Source of the DNA: Janthinobacterium fluminis
GTDB lineage: Bacteria > Pseudomonadota > Gammaproteobacteria > Burkholderiales > Burkholderiaceae_D
NCBI RefSeq assembly: GCF_028595325.1
Contig: NZ_JAQQXR010000002.1
Span: forward strand, 558,001 to 622,000
DNA length: 64,000 nt
Reading direction: 5' to 3'
A model generated the notes under the pieces. That model was not told where the DNA came from. It saw only the letters and a list, made by a program, of their open reading frames with translations, and made no database searches. The number at the start of each line of letters is the position of its first letter. Positions within the stretch are counted from its first letter, which is position 1. Shown one piece after another: positions 1 through 9,338 of this stretch. Both the position numbers and the translations under genes were made by a program.

Positions 1-881
1 TGGCGGCGGCCGGCCTGACGGCCTGCGGCGGCGACAGCAAGGAAAAGAAGCCGGGCCAGGCCCTCGTCAGCGTGAACGGCGAGGAAATCACCGTCTTGCA
101 GCTCAATGAGGAATTGCAGCGCTCCGGCGCCCAGGCGGCCCAGCAGGAAGTGGCCAGCAAGCAATTGCTGGAAGCCTTGATCGACCGCCAGTTGCTGCAG
201 AACGAGGCGATCAAGGACAAGACGGACCGCGACCCCAAAGTCTTGCAGGCGATCGAGCGGGCCAAGTCGCTGATCGTGGCCCAGGCGTATATGCAGAAAC
301 GGGTCGGCAGCATCGCCAAGCCGACCCGCGCCGAGGTGGAAGACTACTTCGCCAAGAACCCCGGCTTCTTCAGCAACCGCAAGCTGTTCGAGATGCGCGA
401 GCTGGTCATCGCCAGCGGCGACATGAACGAGGCGCTGAAGACGGCGATGGACGGCTTCAAGTCGCTCGAAGAGGTGGCCGGCTGGCTCGACGCCCACAAG
501 GTCAAGTTCGTCCGCACCCAGCTGGCGCGCACCAGCGCCGATTTGGCGCCTGAGCTGAGCGCCAAGCTGCTGGCCATGCCGAAGGGGCAGTTGTTCATCA
601 TCCGCGAAGGCGAGCGCAGCATGCTGATCCAGATCGCCGAGATCAAGGATAGCCCGGTGGTGCTGGAGGCGGCGGCGCCGCAGATCGAGCAATTCCTGTT
701 CAACAAGAAGAACAAGGAAGCGGCCGACGCCGAACTGGCGCGCCTGCGCGCCACGGCGAAGATCGAGTACATGAACAAGGCGGCGCCGGCGGCTCCCGCC
801 GCGCCGGCCGGGAAACCTGCGGCGGCGGCGCCGGCGGCGGCCGACGACTCGGCGGCGCGCGGCGTCGCGGGTATGAAGTAA
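1..881 (+). CDS. epsD: EpsD-family peptidyl-prolyl isomerase lipoprotein, 5' end cut by window
   Basis: The frame is open from the first bases, so the gene starts before the window; a GTG at position 72 is not the real start. The visible N-terminus shows a lipobox, L-T-A-C, with the Cys codon at 24-26, so the protein is probably an outer- or inner-membrane-anchored periplasmic lipoprotein. About 292 residues are visible. A SurA-like N-terminal helical region is followed by a weak parvulin-type domain and an Ala/Pro-rich tail. EpsD proteins sit first in the exosortase-B EPS operons known from methanolan clusters and are thought to help fold or assemble secreted EPS components. The next gene, epsE, follows after 44 bases. 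The EpsD call rests on this neighbourhood as much as on the sequence. Confidence 0.85.
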   Translation, partial: AAAGLTACGGDSKEKKPGQALVSVNGEEITVLQLNEELQRSGAQAAQQEVASKQLLEALIDRQLLQNEAIKDKTDRDPKVLQAIERAKSLIVAQAYMQKRVGSIAKPTRAEVEDYFAKNPGFFSNRKLFEMRELVIASGDMNEALKTAMDGFKSLEEVAGWLDAHKVKFVRTQLARTSADLAPELSAKLLAMPKGQLFIIREGERSMLIQIAEIKDSPVVLEAAAPQIEQFLFNKKNKEAADAELARLRATAKIEYMNKAAPAAPAAPAGKPAAAAPAAADDSAARGVAGMK

Positions 882-925
882 GGCAATACAGTTTTATCAA
901 ATTTTTCACAAGGATTGGGCAAATC

Positions 926-1714
926 ATGAAACGACTCCTACATTGGATGATGGCGACGCTGCTGGTGCTGACGGCGGCTGTGGCGGGCGCGGCCGACTTG
1001 CCGCTGGGGCCGGGCGATGTGCTGAAACTGTCCGTCTACGGCAGTCCCGACCTGGCGCTGGAAACCCGCGTCAGCGAGGCTGGCGAAATCACCTTTCCGC
1101 TGATCGGCACGGTCGCCGTCGGCGGCCTGCCCGTCGCCGCGGCCGAAAAGAAGATCGGCGGCTTGCTGGAGAGCGGGGGCTTCCTGCGCCGCGCCCAGGT
1201 CAACATCATCGTCACCGTCGTGCAAAGCGCGCAAGTGTCGGTGCTGGGCCAGGTTAACCGCCCGGGCCGCTACCCCATCGAGGGCAAGCGCAGCCTGATG
1301 GACGTGCTGGCGATGGCCGGCGGCATAGGCGGCGAGGGCGGCGACACGATCAGCCTGATCCGCAAGCGCGACGGCGTCACCACCAAGAGCGTCGTCGACG
1401 TGATCCAGATGATACGCAGCGGCGAGCTGAGCCAGGACTACGACCTGGCCGGCAACGACGTCATCTACGTCGAGCGCGCCCCCCGCTTCTACATCTATGG
1501 CGAGGTGCAGCGTCCCGGCATGTTCCGCCTGGAACGCGCGATGACCGTCGTGCAAGCCCTGTCGGCCGGCGGCGGTCTGTCGCAGCGCGGCACCGAGCGC
1601 GGCATGATCATCAAGCGCCGCGACGCCCAGGGCAAGGTGCAAGCCATCGATGCCAAACAGGACGACCTGCTGCAAATCGACGATGTCGTGTTTGTCAAGG
1701 AAAGCTGGTTTTGA
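926..1714 (+). CDS. epsE: EpsE polysaccharide export protein (Wza/OPX family)
   Basis: 262 residues with a clear Sec signal peptide (about residues 1-22, cleavage near AGA/AD). A poly_export domain follows, with the typical opening PLGPGDVLKLSVYG, and then two SLBB-type soluble ligand-binding repeats (roughly 105-160 and 185-245). Proteins of this family form or gate the outer-membrane channel for EPS. It lacks the lipobox Cys of Wza, as many short OPX proteins do. It sits between epsD and the chain-length regulator epsF. An AAGGA-type ribosome site precedes the ATG. Confidence 0.92.
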   Translation: MKRLLHWMMATLLVLTAAVAGAADLPLGPGDVLKLSVYGSPDLALETRVSEAGEITFPLIGTVAVGGLPVAAAEKKIGGLLESGGFLRRAQVNIIVTVVQSAQVSVLGQVNRPGRYPIEGKRSLMDVLAMAGGIGGEGGDTISLIRKRDGVTTKSVVDVIQMIRSGELSQDYDLAGNDVIYVERAPRFYIYGEVQRPGMFRLERAMTVVQALSAGGGLSQRGTERGMIIKRRDAQGKVQAIDAKQDDLLQIDDVVFVKESWF

Positions 1715-1778
1715 TTGAACACCCTGTTGCCCCTCGCCGGGCAATTCCGCCGTATTTCGCCGCCATGAGAGTTGCACA

Positions 1779-3188
1779 ATGAATTTCCCCCAATTTTTAC
1801 TTATCCTCCGGGCCCGCAAGTGGATCTTGCTGATCACCCTGCTCGTCACCGTCAGCGCCACGGTCGTCGTCAGCCTGTTGCTGCCGAAGACCTATAAGGG
1901 CACGGCCTCGCTGCTGCTCAACTACAAGGGCATCGACCCCGTCACGGGCTTGACCATGCCGGCGCAGCTGTTGCCCGGCTATATGGCGACGCAGATGGAC
2001 ATCATCAGCAGCAAGAACGTGGCGCTGCGCGTCGTCGACCACCTGGGCCTGGCCCGCAGCGAAGGCGTGCTGGCCCAGTACAACGCGGCCACCGCCGGCA
2101 AGGGCACGATCCGCGACTGGCTGGCCGACCTGCTGCTGGCCAAGCTGGAGGCGGTGCCGTCGCGCGAGAGCAGCGTCGTCGACATCAGCTTCAAGGGCGG
2201 CGACCCGAAGTTCGTCGCCGACATCGCCAACGCCTTCGCCGACGAATACCAGAAGACCAGCATCCAGCTCAAGGTCGACCCGCTGCGCAAGGCGTCGACG
2301 TATTTCAGCGAGCAGACTAAGCTGCTGCGCGATAACGTCGAACTGGCGCAAAGCCGCCTCTCGAAATACCAGCAGGAACACGGCATCGTCAGCGTCGACA
2401 ACCGCCTCGACGTCGAGTCGAACCGCTTGAACGACCTGTCGGCCCAGTTGGTGGGCGCGCAGGGCCAGTCGATGGAGGCGACGTCGCGCCAGCGCATGGC
2501 CTCGGGCAACGGCGCGGCCGAGTCGCCCGACGTGGCGGCCAATCCGCTGGTGCTGAACCTGAAGATGAGCCTGTCGAACGCGGAAGCCAAGCTGGCCGAA
2601 GTGGGCCAGCGCCTGGGCAACAACCATCCCCAGTATGAGAGCGCCAAAGCGGAAGTGGAGAAGCTGCGCGGCGACTTGAAGGAAAGCATGCGCGTCACCT
2701 CCAACAGCGTCGGCAACACGGCCGGCATCCTGCAGCAGCGCGAGGGCGCCGTGCGCGCCGCGCTGGAGCTGCAAAAAGCCAAGGTGCTGGAATTGAACCG
2801 CACCCGCGACGAAATGGGCGTGCTGGCCAAGGACGTGGAAAGCGCCCAGCGGGCCTTCGACATCACTTCGCAGCGCTTCTCGCAAACCCGCATCGAGGGC
2901 CTGTCCGAGCAGTCCGACATCGCCATCCTGAACCCGGCCGTGCCGCCTACCCAGCCCACCGGCCCGAAAGTGTTGCTCAACACCATGTTGTCGCTGTTCC
3001 TCGGCACGCTGCTGGGCGTCGGCCTGTCGCTGCTGGCGGAAATGCTGGACCGCCGCGTGCGCTCGAACGACGATCTGGCCGAGTTGTTGCAAATCCCCGT
3101 GTTCGGCAGCATCGCCTGGACGGCGCCCAAGCGCTCGCGCCTGGCGGGGATGAAAATGTTTTTGCCGCGCCGCGCGCGCACCCAATAA
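1779..3188 (+). CDS. epsF: EpsF chain-length determinant (Wzz/PCP family)
   Basis: 469 residues. A Wzz domain begins with a membrane segment at about residues 15-35, followed by a long periplasmic part with predicted coiled coils (about 170-380) and a second membrane segment near 405-425. The cytosolic tail after it contains DRRVRSNDDLAELL, the usual end of Wzz/EpsF proteins. Polysaccharide co-polymerases of this type set EPS chain length and contact the outer-membrane channel and the partner ATPase EpsG. The kinase domain is separate (next gene, 9 bases downstream), the usual layout in exosortase-B loci. Confidence 0.92.
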   Translation: MNFPQFLLILRARKWILLITLLVTVSATVVVSLLLPKTYKGTASLLLNYKGIDPVTGLTMPAQLLPGYMATQMDIISSKNVALRVVDHLGLARSEGVLAQYNAATAGKGTIRDWLADLLLAKLEAVPSRESSVVDISFKGGDPKFVADIANAFADEYQKTSIQLKVDPLRKASTYFSEQTKLLRDNVELAQSRLSKYQQEHGIVSVDNRLDVESNRLNDLSAQLVGAQGQSMEATSRQRMASGNGAAESPDVAANPLVLNLKMSLSNAEAKLAEVGQRLGNNHPQYESAKAEVEKLRGDLKESMRVTSNSVGNTAGILQQREGAVRAALELQKAKVLELNRTRDEMGVLAKDVESAQRAFDITSQRFSQTRIEGLSEQSDIAILNPAVPPTQPTGPKVLLNTMLSLFLGTLLGVGLSLLAEMLDRRVRSNDDLAELLQIPVFGSIAWTAPKRSRLAGMKMFLPRRARTQ

Positions 3189-3197
3189 GGAATCATC

Positions 3198-4076
3198 ATG
3201 AACACAGCAGCGCATCCCATTGCCACCCCGTCCGCTACACGCAGTGGCAATTCCAGCATCGGCGGGCTCTTGCTTGAGTCGGGCAAGATCACGCCCGAAA
3301 GCGCGGAGCGCGTCTTGCGCATGCAAAAGGAACTGGGCATCCGCTTCGGCGAGGCGGCCCAGCGCCTGGGCCTGGTCACCGAGGCCGACATCCAGCAAGT
3401 GCTGGCGCGCCAGTTCGACTATCCCTATTTGCAACCGGGCCAGGGCAAGTTTTCCGACAAGCTCGTCGCCGCCTACCAGCCCTTCAGCGCCCAGGTCGAA
3501 TCGCTGCGCGCCATCCGCAGCCAGTTGATGCTGCGCTGGTTCGCCCGCGGCCACAAGTCGCTGGTCGTCGTCGGCATCAACTCCGGCGACGGCGCCAGCC
3601 TGTTCGCCGCCAACCTGGCCATCGTCTTCTCGCAACTGGGCGAGCGCACGCTGCTCGTCGACGCCAATCTGCGCCACCCGCGCCAGCACGAGATCTTCGA
3701 CTTGAGCGGACGCCAGGGCCTGTCCGACATGCTGGCCGGCCGCGCCGACCAGGACGCCATCGCCCGCGTCGAATCCTTCGTCGACCTGTCCGTGCTGGGC
3801 GCCGGCACGATGCCGCCGAATCCGCAGGAACTGCTGAGCCGCTCCGCCTTCGGCGACCTCAACACCAAGCTGGCCTCGCAGTACGACGCCGTGCTCTACG
3901 ACGCCTCCGCGTTCGCGCTGGGCTCGGACGCGCTGGCCATCGCCGCGCGCGCCGGCGGCGTGCTGCTGGTGGCCCGCAAAAACCACACCCGGGTCGACGA
4001 CATCAACGCCATGACGGAGCAGATGCGCCACAGCGGCGCCGAAGTCATCGGCTCGGTATTGGTTGATTTTTCATGA
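3198..4076 (+). CDS. epsG: EpsG, BY-kinase-like chain-length partner with degenerate P-loop
   Basis: 292 residues. The N-terminal part (about 15-80) resembles the small helical domain found at the N-terminus of GspE/MshE-type ATPases. The rest is a CpsD/EpsG-type P-loop fold with AANLA and LLVDANLRHP motifs. In family members the Walker A loop reads G-x-G-K/R-S; here it reads SGDGAS, with Ala133 in place of the basic residue (bases 3594-3596). The Walker B region reads VLYDAS rather than VIIDTP. No C-terminal Tyr cluster is present. The fold and operon position fit EpsG, but ATPase or kinase activity is doubtful. ATGA overlap with the next gene suggests translational coupling. Confidence 0.85.
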   Translation: MNTAAHPIATPSATRSGNSSIGGLLLESGKITPESAERVLRMQKELGIRFGEAAQRLGLVTEADIQQVLARQFDYPYLQPGQGKFSDKLVAAYQPFSAQVESLRAIRSQLMLRWFARGHKSLVVVGINSGDGASLFAANLAIVFSQLGERTLLVDANLRHPRQHEIFDLSGRQGLSDMLAGRADQDAIARVESFVDLSVLGAGTMPPNPQELLSRSAFGDLNTKLASQYDAVLYDASAFALGSDALAIAARAGGVLLVARKNHTRVDDINAMTEQMRHSGAEVIGSVLVDFS

Positions 4077-4990
4077 AACCCTTGGTCCAGGCAGGGCCCG
4101 GGCGGGCGGCCATGCCGTCGCCCGCCGCGCTGCGCGGCTGGTTGCCGGTCGCCGTCGGCTTCCTCGTGCTGTTCGTGCCTTCCTTCCACACCTTCATGAC
4201 GCAGGTGTGGACCTACGAGGATTCGGCGCACGGCCCGATCATCCTGGCGCTGTCGCTGTGGCTGCTGTTCAAGCGGCGCGCCGACGTCGCCGCCGTGGCC
4301 CGCGACAACATGGGCTCGGTGCCGGCCTGGATCGCCCTGCTGCTGGGCATGCTGCTGTACATCGTCGGCCGCTCGCAGCAGATCCTCGCCTTCGAATTCG
4401 CCTCCTTCGTCTGGGCCATGGTGGCCATCGCCTGGCTCAAGCTCGGCGCCCGCGCCGTGCGCACGCTGTGGTTCCCCTTCTTCTTCATGCTGTTCATGAT
4501 CCCGCTGCCGGCCTCCGTCGTGGCCATGCTGACCATGCCGATGAAGATGGCCGTCTCCTACACCACCGAGCACCTGCTGTTCTGGGCCGGCTACCCGATC
4601 GCCCGCAGCGGCGTGATCCTGCAGATCGGCCAGTACCAGTTGCTCGTCGCCGACGCCTGCGCCGGCCTGCAGACCCTGCTCGCGCTGGAGTCGCTGGGCC
4701 TGTTCTACCTGAATGTCGTGCACCACACCTCGACCTTCCGCAACGTCGTGCTGGCGATCCTGATCGTGCCGATTTCCTTCAGCGCCAACGTGCTGCGGGT
4801 GCTGGCCCTGACGCTGATCACCTATTACTTCGGCGACGCGGCCGGCCAGGGCTTCCTGCACGGCTTCGCCGGCATGGTGCTGTTCGTCAGCGCCCTGGTG
4901 CTCATCATCAGCACGGACACGCTGCTGCAATGGCTGATCGCGGCGCGCCAGTCGCGCCGCGCGGTCCCCAACGACAAGGCTTACCCATGA
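4073..4990 (+). CDS. xrtB: Exosortase B (EpsH/XrtB)
   Basis: 305 residues with about eight membrane segments. The three family catalytic residues are visible: Cys196 in DACAGLQ, Arg242 in ANVLRVL and His263 in FLHGF. Exosortases are membrane transpeptidase-like enzymes that recognise C-terminal PEP-CTERM signals and process or anchor the exported protein. Placement between epsG and epsI identifies the B type seen in methanolan-like EPS clusters. Both ends overlap neighbours by four bases (ATGA), so expression is tightly coupled. Four PEP-CTERM proteins elsewhere in this window are candidate substrates, though the genome may also carry other exosortases. Confidence 0.93.
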   Translation: MKPLVQAGPGRAAMPSPAALRGWLPVAVGFLVLFVPSFHTFMTQVWTYEDSAHGPIILALSLWLLFKRRADVAAVARDNMGSVPAWIALLLGMLLYIVGRSQQILAFEFASFVWAMVAIAWLKLGARAVRTLWFPFFFMLFMIPLPASVVAMLTMPMKMAVSYTTEHLLFWAGYPIARSGVILQIGQYQLLVADACAGLQTLLALESLGLFYLNVVHHTSTFRNVVLAILIVPISFSANVLRVLALTLITYYFGDAAGQGFLHGFAGMVLFVSALVLIISTDTLLQWLIAARQSRRAVPNDKAYP

Positions 4991-5670
4991 AACATTCTTT
5001 TGTCGCCAGCCTGGCGCTGGGCGCCGTGATGTTGCTCAGCGCCGGCCTGGCCAAGGTCGCCACGCCGACCGTGCGCATCGCCGACAGCCGGCCGCGCATC
5101 GACCTGGCCGCGTCCATCCCCGTCCAGTTCGGCAACTGGGAAGAGGACCGCGCGCTGCTGTCGGCCGTCGTCAACCCGACGGCCCAGGCGGAAATCCAGC
5201 GCATCTACGCGCAGACGCTGTCGCGCACCTACGTCAACCGCAACGGCGAGCGCATCATGCTGTCGATCGCCTACGGCACCGACCAGACCGACGGCCTGTC
5301 CGTGCACTTCCCCGAGGGCTGCTACGGCGGCCAGGGCTTCGCCGTCGGCGCCACCACGCTGGGGCCGCTGGCCACCAGCGCCGGGCCGATCCCGTCGGCG
5401 CGGCTGGTGGCGTCCATGTACAACCGCAACGAGCCGATCACCTACTGGATCGTGGTCGGCGACAAGGCCGTCAACGACTCCTGGCAAATGAAGAAGGCCA
5501 AGCTGGCGTATGCGCTGAAGGGCCTGATTCCCGACGCCACGCTGATGCGGGTGTCGAGCATCACGGCCGACAACGCCGCCGGCTACAAGCTGCAGCAGGA
5601 ATTCATCAGCGAGATGATGGCGGCGATGACGCCGGAGCAGCGCCACCACTTCGCCGGCCTGGCGCAATAA
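4987..5670 (+). CDS. epsI: EpsI, exosortase-B-associated periplasmic protein
   Basis: 227 residues from the ATG that overlaps the xrtB stop; the frame stays open farther upstream, but that part only shadows xrtB. The protein has an N-terminal signal anchor (about 5-28) and a soluble domain with the EpsI hallmarks VQFGNWEED near the start and HFPEGCYGGQGF (about residues 103-114). EpsI proteins always accompany exosortases, either as a separate gene or fused to XrtA-type enzymes. The exact role is unknown; a chaperone or cofactor role in substrate processing is inferred from the strict association. Confidence 0.9.
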   Translation: MKHSFVASLALGAVMLLSAGLAKVATPTVRIADSRPRIDLAASIPVQFGNWEEDRALLSAVVNPTAQAEIQRIYAQTLSRTYVNRNGERIMLSIAYGTDQTDGLSVHFPEGCYGGQGFAVGATTLGPLATSAGPIPSARLVASMYNRNEPITYWIVVGDKAVNDSWQMKKAKLAYALKGLIPDATLMRVSSITADNAAGYKLQQEFISEMMAAMTPEQRHHFAGLAQ

Positions 5671-5731
5671 GGGGCCGCGCGCCCGCCGGGCCAGGGCCGC
5701 GCGCCGGTCCGATGGAACAGACGGAATAACT

Positions 5732-7336
5732 ATGAATCTCTTGCAAAAAAAACTGGCGGCGTATGCGCCGCCGCTGGGCCGCCTGCCGGCCCCGGGCAGC
5801 CTGCTGCGGCGCCTGCCGCGGCGGCCCCGTTTCTCGCTGGTGCTGGGCGTTTTGGCCGCCTTGCTGCTGGCCGCCTTCCTCGGCGCCGTCATCGCGCTCG
5901 GCTCGAACCAGCTGACCATCGTGCTGGCCGGCGTGCTGATCGTCGTGCCGGTGATCTTCCTGGTCTCCACCAAGGACTTGCTGCCGCTGCTGTTCGTCTA
6001 CCTGCTGCTGGTGCAGGGCATAGGCGGCTCCTTTTTCCACCTGCGCCTGACGACGTGGATGGGCAGCGGCTTCGCCTTTTTCTTCCTGTGCCGCACGCTG
6101 ATGGAGCTGAGTAATTTCCAGCGCCTGCGCCAGACCCGCGCCCGCACCGGCACGGGCTCCGGCTACGTCCTCGCCGCCGCCGCCCTCTACCTGTTGTTCT
6201 TCTTCTTCGGCCTGGCGATCGGCCACGCCACGACGGCCCAGGTGATTTCGGCGCTGCGCTTCGGCGTGCCGATGTTCGGCGTGCTGCTGGCGATGTACAG
6301 CTTCGAGCTGTCGCAGGCGCGCATCAATCTGCTGTGGACGCTGATATTGGTGGCCTGCGTGTGCCAGGTGCCGGTCGCCACCTACCAGCATTTCTTCATG
6401 ATGGCGGTGATCGGCTGGGACGCCGTGGTCGGCACCTTCGGCATCGGCATGAGCCCCGTGCTGGTGCTGTTTTCGATCATCTCGATGACCTACGCCATCG
6501 CGCGCTGGATGCGCGGCTTGATGCCGGTCTGGTTGCTGGCGGCGATCCTGCTGGTCGGCATGGTGAATATTCTGCTGGGCGAGGTCAAGGCCGTGCTGTT
6601 CTGGCTGCCGCTGAGCTTCTTCCTGATCATGCGCAAGCGCGTGCTGAAAAACGTCTTCGCCTTCCTCGCCTACGGCTTTTTCCTGTTCGTCTTCGTCGTC
6701 GGTACCTTCCTGGCGTACAAGGCCCTGTACTGGGGCGAGAGCGGCACGTCCGGCAACACGCTGGAAGAAAAGCTGAACCACACGGGCGGCTACTTCTTCG
6801 ACCCGCACGAGATCAAATACAGCAACGGCGAAATCAGCCGCGGCGCCTCGCTCTACCTGTGGTACAAGGACCCCGTGCCCGGCGTGCTGGAGCGCCTGGT
6901 TGGCTACGGCCCGGGCGCCAGCGCCACCAGCGACGGCACGGGCATGGGCGTCGTCGCGGCGCGCTACCGCCCGCTGCGGGTGAACGCGACGGCGCTGGCC
7001 GCGCTGCTGTGGGACGTCGGCATCCTCGGCACGCTGAGCTTCGCCGCGATGCTGTTGTACGGCATCGTCGCGGCGCGCCGCTACCTGGCGCGGGGCCAGG
7101 GCACGCCCGAGCAGGACGCCATCATCGACACCAGCCTGGTTACGCTGGTGCTGCTGATGTCCACGTTGATCTACAACCGCAACCTGGTCGACGAGCTCTC
7201 GGTACAACTGCTGTGCTTCTTCTGCCTCGGCTGTATCGTCCAACTGAGCCGCTTCGGCGCCGCGGCGGCGCCGGCCGCCGCCACGCCGGCACGCGCCGGC
7301 GCCGGCGCTGTCATGAAACAAACTGAGTACGTATGA
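5732..7336 (+). CDS. Wzy-like EPS polymerase, multi-pass membrane protein
   Basis: 534 residues with about twelve hydrophobic segments. One large soluble loop (about 340-405) before the last membrane segments is the layout of O-antigen ligase/Wzy polymerases. Wzy proteins join repeat units delivered by the flippase on the periplasmic side. Sequence motifs alone are weak in this family, so the call rests on topology and on the position directly before the flippase, with which it overlaps by ATGA (7333-7336). The N-terminus is unusually basic and proline-rich (about 1-35). A 61-base gap separates it from epsI. Confidence 0.75.
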   Translation: MNLLQKKLAAYAPPLGRLPAPGSLLRRLPRRPRFSLVLGVLAALLLAAFLGAVIALGSNQLTIVLAGVLIVVPVIFLVSTKDLLPLLFVYLLLVQGIGGSFFHLRLTTWMGSGFAFFFLCRTLMELSNFQRLRQTRARTGTGSGYVLAAAALYLLFFFFGLAIGHATTAQVISALRFGVPMFGVLLAMYSFELSQARINLLWTLILVACVCQVPVATYQHFFMMAVIGWDAVVGTFGIGMSPVLVLFSIISMTYAIARWMRGLMPVWLLAAILLVGMVNILLGEVKAVLFWLPLSFFLIMRKRVLKNVFAFLAYGFFLFVFVVGTFLAYKALYWGESGTSGNTLEEKLNHTGGYFFDPHEIKYSNGEISRGASLYLWYKDPVPGVLERLVGYGPGASATSDGTGMGVVAARYRPLRVNATALAALLWDVGILGTLSFAAMLLYGIVAARRYLARGQGTPEQDAIIDTSLVTLVLLMSTLIYNRNLVDELSVQLLCFFCLGCIVQLSRFGAAAAPAAATPARAGAGAVMKQTEYV

Positions 7337-8592
7337 CCGAATCGAGCAAGGCATTTCAAAAGTTGGTCAAAAATAGTTCGATGATGTTCCTGCTGAATCT
7401 GGCGGGGGCGGGCGTGAGCGTGTTTACCATTCCCATCAGCCTGAAAGTGATCGGCATCGCCTCCTACGGCCACCTGGTGCTGGTGCAGTCGATCGCCCTG
7501 GCCGTCTTCGTCTGCACCAGCTTCCAGTATTGGCAGGGGTTGCTGGTGGAGTTGCCGGGGCGGCAGATGGACACGCCGGCGCTCCGGCGGGCGGTGTGGA
7601 CCAGCTTCCGCTACGAGTTGCTGGCCATCGGCATCGTCGGCGCCGTGGCGCTGTTGCTGCACCTGGCCGGCTTGCAGCAGATCGCGGAATTCTCGGCGCC
7701 GCAGCTGCTGCTGCTGTCGCTGTCGGCCGTGTTCCCCGTCGTCGGCACCCACACCGCCTACTTCCGCCTCGTCGACCGCTACAATGTGTTGATGCTGGCC
7801 GGCCTGTCGACCAGCGTGCTGAAGCTGATCTGCCTGCACCTGGTCGCGCATTTCTCGCCGACCGTCGGCAATCTGGTGCTGGCCTACGCCATCCCGGAAA
7901 TCCTCCGCCTGGGGGCCTTGTTCGCCATCATCGGCGCCGACCGGCTGCCGCTACAGGGCAAGCTCTGCGCATCCACCGTCAGCCACGCGCGCATCGTCAA
8001 GGCAGGCAAGTGGGGCATGCTGCAAGCCATTTTCGACTTGCCCGTCGTGTATGTCGACCGCATCATCCTCGGCTTTGCCCTGTCGGGGGAAAACCTGGGC
8101 ATCTTCAGCATCCTCAAGCGCATTTACGGCTTGATCAACATGGCCACGTCGCCGTTCTACACGACCTCGATCCCGGAGTTCGCGGCGCGGGAGAACGCCG
8201 GCGACCGCAAGGGCGCGTTTGCGCTCTGGATCAAGACCGTCAAGATGCTGTTCGTCGTCGTCGCCACCGCCGGCATCCTGTGCTACCTGAGCAAGAGCCT
8301 GTGGATGCCCCTCATTTTCACGGGGCTGCGCGATTACCTGAACGAATTCACCGTCGTCCTCGTCACGGCCGTGTGCGCGGGCACCTTCGTCAGCACCCAT
8401 GCGCTGTACTGGTCGCTGGGCAAGATGCGCGAAACGACGCTGATCACCGTCGCCACCAACGTCCTGTATCTGGGCGTGCTGTGGGGCTTGACCAGCCGCT
8501 TCGGCCTGCTCGGCACCGTCTTCGCCTTCCTCGTGCACGTGCTGCTCGCGGTTTCCATTAAAATTTTATTACTGCGCCGCCTGGCGGCTTGA
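7333..8592 (+). CDS. Wzx-like oligosaccharide flippase
   Basis: 419 residues with about twelve membrane segments. The opening N-S-S-M-M-F-L-L-N-L-A-G-A-G and the overall spacing of helices fit the MOP/polysaccharide transporter superfamily. It would move the lipid-linked EPS repeat unit across the inner membrane for the Wzy protein encoded just upstream. The start overlaps the previous stop by four bases. No motif distinguishes which sugar unit it prefers. Confidence 0.82.
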   Translation: MTESSKAFQKLVKNSSMMFLLNLAGAGVSVFTIPISLKVIGIASYGHLVLVQSIALAVFVCTSFQYWQGLLVELPGRQMDTPALRRAVWTSFRYELLAIGIVGAVALLLHLAGLQQIAEFSAPQLLLLSLSAVFPVVGTHTAYFRLVDRYNVLMLAGLSTSVLKLICLHLVAHFSPTVGNLVLAYAIPEILRLGALFAIIGADRLPLQGKLCASTVSHARIVKAGKWGMLQAIFDLPVVYVDRIILGFALSGENLGIFSILKRIYGLINMATSPFYTTSIPEFAARENAGDRKGAFALWIKTVKMLFVVVATAGILCYLSKSLWMPLIFTGLRDYLNEFTVVLVTAVCAGTFVSTHALYWSLGKMRETTLITVATNVLYLGVLWGLTSRFGLLGTVFAFLVHVLLAVSIKILLLRRLAA

Positions 8593-8596
8593 GAAC

Positions 8597-9310
8597 ATGA
8601 TACCCAAAGTGATACATTATTGCTGGTTCGGCAAGGGCGAGATGAGCCCGCTGCACCTTCGCTGCATCGAATCGTGGAAGCGCTACTGCCCCGATTACGA
8701 ATTGCGCCTGTGGAACGAGGAAAATGCGGACATCGACAATCCGTATTGCCGCGCCGCCATCAAGCAGCGCAAATGGGCCTTCGTCTCGGACTGGGTGCGC
8801 TTCGACGTGCTGGCCAAGCACGGCGGCGTCTACCTCGACACGGACATGGAGTTGATCACGTCGATCGATTCGGTGCTGGAACATGCAGGCTGCGTCAGCG
8901 CCCGTGAAAGCCAGCGCGTCATCGGCGCCGCCTTCATCGCCTGCCACGCCGGCGACCCCGTCATGGAGCAGGCGCGTGCCATCATCCTCGACGACCTGAG
9001 CCGGCGTTCGCTGTTCGTCTCCTCGCCGCTGATACTGGCGCAGGCGCTGAAACTGTGCGGTCCGGGCCTGATCCATCTCCTCGATCAGAAATGTTTCTAT
9101 CCGTTCAATCCCTTCGACCAGGACCAGCCCAACAACCCGCGCCAGTTGATGTACGCCGACGTGACGCCGGCCACGCTGGGCATCCACCACTACAGCGTGT
9201 CGTGGGGCGACAAATTCTTCAAGCGCGCCGTCCAGCGCCTGCTCGGCTACGCGGGCATCAAGCCGCGCTGGCATATCTCCTTCAATGCTTTCGAGGCTGC
9301 CCGCCGCTAA
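8597..9310 (+). CDS. GT32-type glycosyltransferase (capsular polysaccharide family)
   Basis: 237 residues beginning IPKVIHYCWFGKGEMSP, the standard opening of the DXD-containing GT32 family. The LDTDMEL segment (about residues 81-87) supplies the DXD metal and nucleotide-sugar motif. Members add mannosyl, galactosyl or similar residues to polysaccharide intermediates at the cytosolic face. It follows the flippase after four bases and ends this uninterrupted stretch of the operon. Donor and acceptor cannot be read from sequence. Confidence 0.85.
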   Translation: MIPKVIHYCWFGKGEMSPLHLRCIESWKRYCPDYELRLWNEENADIDNPYCRAAIKQRKWAFVSDWVRFDVLAKHGGVYLDTDMELITSIDSVLEHAGCVSARESQRVIGAAFIACHAGDPVMEQARAIILDDLSRRSLFVSSPLILAQALKLCGPGLIHLLDQKCFYPFNPFDQDQPNNPRQLMYADVTPATLGIHHYSVSWGDKFFKRAVQRLLGYAGIKPRWHISFNAFEAARR

Positions 9311-9315
9311 GCCGG

Positions 9316-9338
9316 CGCCGCCGCGGCCCGCGGCGGCG
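9316..9338 (+). terminator. GC-rich hairpin just after the first EPS block
   Basis: An 11-bp perfect inverted repeat with a one-base centre starts six bases after the GT32 stop. The T-tract after it is poor, so it may act as a weak terminator or mRNA 3' end stabiliser. The following 236 bases up to the acyltransferase gene contain AT-rich segments that could hold a promoter, but no convincing -35/-10 pair stands out. Confidence 0.4.

Noticed and set aside
1797..4031. Open frame of 744 codons on the minus strand
   Set aside because: It lies opposite epsF and epsG, is full of His, Gln, Ala and Arg runs typical of reverse-strand frames in GC-rich DNA, and has no family motifs.
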